Of a stretch of 52,455 bases of DNA, positions 49,617 through 52,455 are shown in pieces; within the stretch, counting starts at the first letter, position 1, and the number at the start of each line of letters is the position of its first letter. The DNA lies in NCBI GenBank assembly GCA_023663505.1, contig JAMPHH010000019.1, forward strand, positions 1-52,455, read 5' to 3'. The translations under genes and the position numbers were made by a program. Source of the stretch: Muribaculum sp. (lineage in GTDB: Bacteria > Bacillota > Clostridia > Lachnospirales > Lachnospiraceae). The notes beneath the pieces were generated by a model that did no database searches, was not told the DNA's origin, and saw only the letters and a list, made by a program, of their open reading frames with translations.

Positions 49617-51143
49617 ATGTCAGACCAATTCAATGATGATAACAACGACAGCTATGACGGACAGGAGGGAGAGAGCTCCCTTTCCGAGCACAAGCATAAA
49701 GACGCGTCCACCACGGCGAACGCGGGCAAGAGCGACAACAGCGAGTACGAGGACGTGTGCTTTATCTGCCGCAGGCCGGAATCCAAGGCAGGGAGAATGT
49801 TCAAGCTCCCCAACAATATCTGTGTCTGTGATGAGTGTATGCACAAGACCATGGACGCGGTGAGCCAGTTTGACTATCAGGGGATGCTGAACAATCCCAA
49901 TTTTCAGCAGGAGCTTGACCAATTTTCCAAGCAGAACGGTTTTCCCAGTATCAGCTTCGTGAATCTGGCGGATCTGCAGGGTGACGGCGGTATCCCCAAC
50001 AAACAGAAGCTCAAGAAGAAAAAGAAGAAAGAGGAGCAGGCGCCTGTTTTGGATATCCGCAATATCCCCGCGCCTCATAAGATAAAGGCAAGCTTGGACG
50101 AGTACGTGGTGGGGCAGGAGCATGCCAAAAAGGTCATCTCCGTGGCTGTGTACAACCATTACAAGCGTGTAGCCACCAATTCCATGGACAGCATCGAGAT
50201 CGAGAAGTCCAACATGCTGATGATCGGGCCCACGGGCTGCGGTAAGACCTATCTGGTGAAAACGCTGGCGAGGCTTCTGGACGTGCCTCTCGCCATCGCG
50301 GACGCTACCTCCCTGACGGAGGCAGGCTATATCGGAGACGATATCGAGAGCGTGCTGAGCAAGCTTTTGGCGGCGGCGGACAATGACGTGGAGCGCGCTG
50401 AGCAGGGGATCGTATTCATTGATGAGATAGACAAGATCGCCAAGAAGAAAGAGACCCATAGCAGGGACGTCAGCGGCGAGAGCGTGCAGCAGGGTATGCT
50501 CAAGCTCCTAGAGGGCGCCGAGGTGGAGGTGCCCGTGGGCGCTAACAGCAAGAACGCCATGGTGCCGCTTGCGACTATCAATACCCGCAATATCCTCTTT
50601 ATCTGCGGCGGCGCGTTTCCCGATTTGGAGGATGTCATCAAGGAACGTCTGAGCAAGAGCGCTTCTATCGGCTTTGGCTCCGAGCTTAAGGATAAATATG
50701 ACAAGGATAAAAATATTCTCTCGAAGGTCACGGTGGAGGATATCCGGAAATTTGGCATGATACCGGAATTTATCGGACGTCTCCCTATTATCTACACCTT
50801 GGAGGGGCTCACCAAGGAAATGATGGTAAAGATTCTCAAGGAGCCCAAGAACGCGATTTTGAAGCAATACCAGAAGCTCTTGGAGCTGGACGAGGTAAAG
50901 CTGCAATTTACGGAGGGCGCGCTGGAGGCTATCGCTGAGAAAGCCATGGAGCGGGATACCGGAGCGAGAGCGCTGCGCTCCATCATAGAGGAGTTCATGC
51001 TGGATATAATGTATGAGATTCCCAAGGATGACAATATCGGCACCGTCACCATCACCAAGGAATACATTGAAGGCACGGGAGGTCCCGTCATTGATATCCG
51101 CAGCAATTTGATCAATGAGATGCCTATGGAGGCGTTGGATTAG
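49617..51143 (+). CDS. clpX: ATP-dependent unfoldase ClpX with extended acidic N-terminus
   Basis: 508 residues against about 420 for typical ClpX. An acidic, hydrophilic head (1-45) precedes the zinc-binding domain with Cys48/51/71/74 (VCFICRRPES...VCDECMH). A Lys-rich linker (about 140-155, KLKKKKKKEEQ) leads to the AAA+ core: Walker A GPTGCGKT (204-211), pore loop GYIG, Walker B FIDEID with Asp269, and the ClpP-docking loop IGF (351-353). All motifs for unfolding and for delivery to ClpP are present. The ATG at 49617 follows AAAGGAGAGAGAG; upstream in-frame starts would read through the promoter. It is followed after 2 bp by an unknown gene. Confidence 0.93.
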   Translation: MSDQFNDDNNDSYDGQEGESSLSEHKHKDASTTANAGKSDNSEYEDVCFICRRPESKAGRMFKLPNNICVCDECMHKTMDAVSQFDYQGMLNNPNFQQELDQFSKQNGFPSISFVNLADLQGDGGIPNKQKLKKKKKKEEQAPVLDIRNIPAPHKIKASLDEYVVGQEHAKKVISVAVYNHYKRVATNSMDSIEIEKSNMLMIGPTGCGKTYLVKTLARLLDVPLAIADATSLTEAGYIGDDIESVLSKLLAAADNDVERAEQGIVFIDEIDKIAKKKETHSRDVSGESVQQGMLKLLEGAEVEVPVGANSKNAMVPLATINTRNILFICGGAFPDLEDVIKERLSKSASIGFGSELKDKYDKDKNILSKVTVEDIRKFGMIPEFIGRLPIIYTLEGLTKEMMVKILKEPKNAILKQYQKLLELDEVKLQFTEGALEAIAEKAMERDTGARALRSIIEEFMLDIMYEIPKDDNIGTVTITKEYIEGTGGPVIDIRSNLINEMPMEALD

Positions 51144-51145
51144 GT

Positions 51146-51778
51146 ATGGCATGGCTCACCGGAGGCGTTGTCAATCTGATCCGTGCCATACGCATTACCC
51201 GAAGGGATAAGCAAATGCGGGATCTGCGCCGCAAATTAGATGCTATCTTAACCAGCGGGCAAGATGAGGAAAATGATGGTCAATTGGAAACGGCAGAGGC
51301 GGAGCCGATAGAGCTTTCAGAGGAAGTGCATACGATTCATGATGAATACAGCGATTATGAATATGTTGTCAATAAAGCGTTTAAGCCCGCAAAATCCCAT
51401 GCGGCAGAGGCGGAGCTTCTCAGTACATATACGCCTGACAATGAATATGGTAACGAGGCGGATATGCCATGTATTGCGGTACAGATAGACGACAAGGTGT
51501 ACTGCGCAGTGGCGGAATACATGGAAGATCAAACATTTGACGGCGCTATCAGCATTGAGCCTTTGGAAGGGAGATTTTTGTTCAGGGCAAAGATGGATTA
51601 TTTTGGAGACATGATGTATTTTTATGGACTTCAGCTTGAATATGAGCTTGATGGTGAAGAATTTGCGGATAACGCGGGACTGTGTCTCGTATACCCCAGA
51701 AGCTATGTGGGGACGGCAGATGAAGAAAAGCTAATGCGCGTGCTTGATGAAGCGGCGCAAAGCTTTAAGAAAAAATAA
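51146..51778 (+). CDS. hypothetical protein downstream of clpX
   Basis: 210 residues, no family recognised. N-terminal segment is basic and amphipathic (NLIRAIRITRRDKQMRDLRRK), then an acidic linker (about 35-70) and a mixed alpha/beta domain (about 100-205) with CIAVQIDDKVYCAVAEYMED and FRAKMDYFGDMMYFYG. No signal peptide or membrane segment. Start codon lies 2 bp after the clpX stop codon, so it is probably cotranscribed and translationally coupled. A role as a ClpX-linked adaptor or partner is possible but only suggested by position. An Rpn unit promoter follows 33 bp after its stop codon. Confidence 0.75.
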   Translation: MAWLTGGVVNLIRAIRITRRDKQMRDLRRKLDAILTSGQDEENDGQLETAEAEPIELSEEVHTIHDEYSDYEYVVNKAFKPAKSHAAEAELLSTYTPDNEYGNEADMPCIAVQIDDKVYCAVAEYMEDQTFDGAISIEPLEGRFLFRAKMDYFGDMMYFYGLQLEYELDGEEFADNAGLCLVYPRSYVGTADEEKLMRVLDEAAQSFKKK

Positions 51779-51811
51779 ATCAATATTCTAAAGGTGAGAC
51801 TAAATTTTTGC

Positions 51812-51840
51812 TTGCTTTTTTTCTCTTTGAGTGTTATAGT
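51812..51840 (+). promoter_or_regulatory. promoter of Rpn unit 2
   Basis: TTGCTT (51812-51817), 17-bp spacer, TATAGT (51835-51840), the same layout as 38272-38300. Confidence 0.7.
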
Positions 51841-52109
51841 ATTCTTGTAAGAACGAAAAGCATTAATTTGAATTTCGTGAAACAAGGCATATCTAAGTGC
51901 ATTTCCGGCGTTTCGCCAGAGATTCATCTATTAAAAATATGGCGGGCGACGGGAAAGTGTGCGGCGGGATATCGCATGGTGGGAAGCTTGCAGGGATATC
52001 GTGCCACGGGAGATTCGTGGCGGATATCGTATGCGCATGGGATTAAAAGCATATATCACGCTGCGGGACTCACTCAACTGTTTCGCCCCCGAGAAAAGGG
52101 AGGAGAAAT
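51841..52109 (+). ncRNA. conserved structured leader RNA upstream of Rpn gene, copy 2
   Basis: Matches 38301-38570 over its full length with about 15 substitutions and one deleted base near the 3' end. The GCGG-GATA-TCGC hairpin and the long hairpin built from the GCG-GATAT and TATGC arms are retained through compensatory or wobble changes. The reading frame through the leader is shifted relative to copy 1, which argues against coding function. Confidence 0.6.
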
Positions 52110-52455
52110 ATGGAGAGTACCAAAGAGTCAAAAGATCTTGTGGAGAAAAATTTCATGGCGTTCCCCGACATTGCGGCAGATGTCATCAACGCCCTGCTTT
52201 ATGAGGGAGATGCGGTGGTACAGGCAGAGAGTCTTTTGCCCGCTTCCACGGAGACGCTGTATTCCGGCGGAGGGGAAGGAAGACTGCGCAACCAGTACGA
52301 AGACTTGGCAAAGTATGAAATGCGGGACGGCAGGGTGAGTGTAGTCTATCTGTTCGCCAACCAGTCCACGGTGGATTACCGTATGGTTCTGCGAGGGGCG
52401 GGCTATGTCGGTGGCGTATACAGAGAACAGTACGAGGGGAAAATTCCTGAACCCG
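52110..52455 (+). CDS. Rpn-family protein, second copy, cut by window end
   Basis: The first 115 codons are visible, from an ATG after AAAAGGGAGGAG. It is nearly identical to the protein at 38571 (DLVEKNFMAFPDIAADVIN, YEDLAKYEM, VVYLFANQSTVDYRM), including ANQ where relatives carry ENQ. The gene continues beyond 52455. Confidence 0.75.
   Translation, partial: MESTKESKDLVEKNFMAFPDIAADVINALLYEGDAVVQAESLLPASTETLYSGGGEGRLRNQYEDLAKYEMRDGRVSVVYLFANQSTVDYRMVLRGAGYVGGVYREQYEGKIPEP

Overview
The window looks like a chromosomal stretch from a Gram-positive anaerobe of the Clostridia, most likely Lachnospiraceae. This is inferred from the S-box riboswitch ahead of metK, an OhrR-type regulator, LCP and GH25 wall proteins, TagGH/Wzm-Wzt polysaccharide export, AAGGAGG-type ribosome binding sites and a moderate GC content. 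No rRNA, tRNA or CRISPR array was seen. Nearly all genes are on the + strand; only a lipase-like gene and an SGNH-like gene (3098-5535) are on the - strand. Family calls come from reading motifs by eye; no database search was run.

Layout. 1-3100: murA, then metK under a SAM-I riboswitch. 3098-5535: two membrane-anchored hydrolase-fold proteins on the minus strand, the second without an obvious nucleophile. 5799-34115: a large cell-envelope polysaccharide region. It holds two GH25 lysozyme-like wall proteins, a diguanylate cyclase-like protein, rfbB/rfbA/rfbC for dTDP-sugar (rfbD is not in the window), an ABC exporter (Wzm/Wzt), a fused methyltransferase-kinase resembling the O-antigen chain terminator WbdD, a DUF6056-like membrane protein, five GT2 glycosyltransferases, a phosphohexomutase, a polyprenyl-phosphate sugar-1-P transferase and an LCP ligase. 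Together these could make dTDP-rhamnose-type and other sugar donors, assemble a glycan on a lipid carrier, cap and export it, and attach it to peptidoglycan. glmS (34191) and a membrane HtrA protease (36147) follow.

38250-39518 and 51794-52455 carry two copies of one unit: a promoter, an approximately 265-nt leader and an Rpn-family ORF. The leader differs at about 15 positions between copies, and several differences preserve base pairing. It is the best candidate here for an undescribed RNA element.

39555-47154 is a two-operon amino-acid or opine-type catabolic locus. One operon encodes a four-subunit FAD/Fe-S oxidoreductase plus an AraC regulator. The other encodes a P-II protein, an APC permease and an ornithine-cyclodeaminase-family enzyme. 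Both operons start with the same 17-bp motif at the same distance from a -10 box, followed by a similar leader hairpin. The end of the window holds an AT-rich PIN toxin-antitoxin pair, a glutathione peroxidase, a peroxidase-OhrR fusion, clpX with an N-terminal extension, an unknown protein and the second Rpn unit, cut by the window edge.
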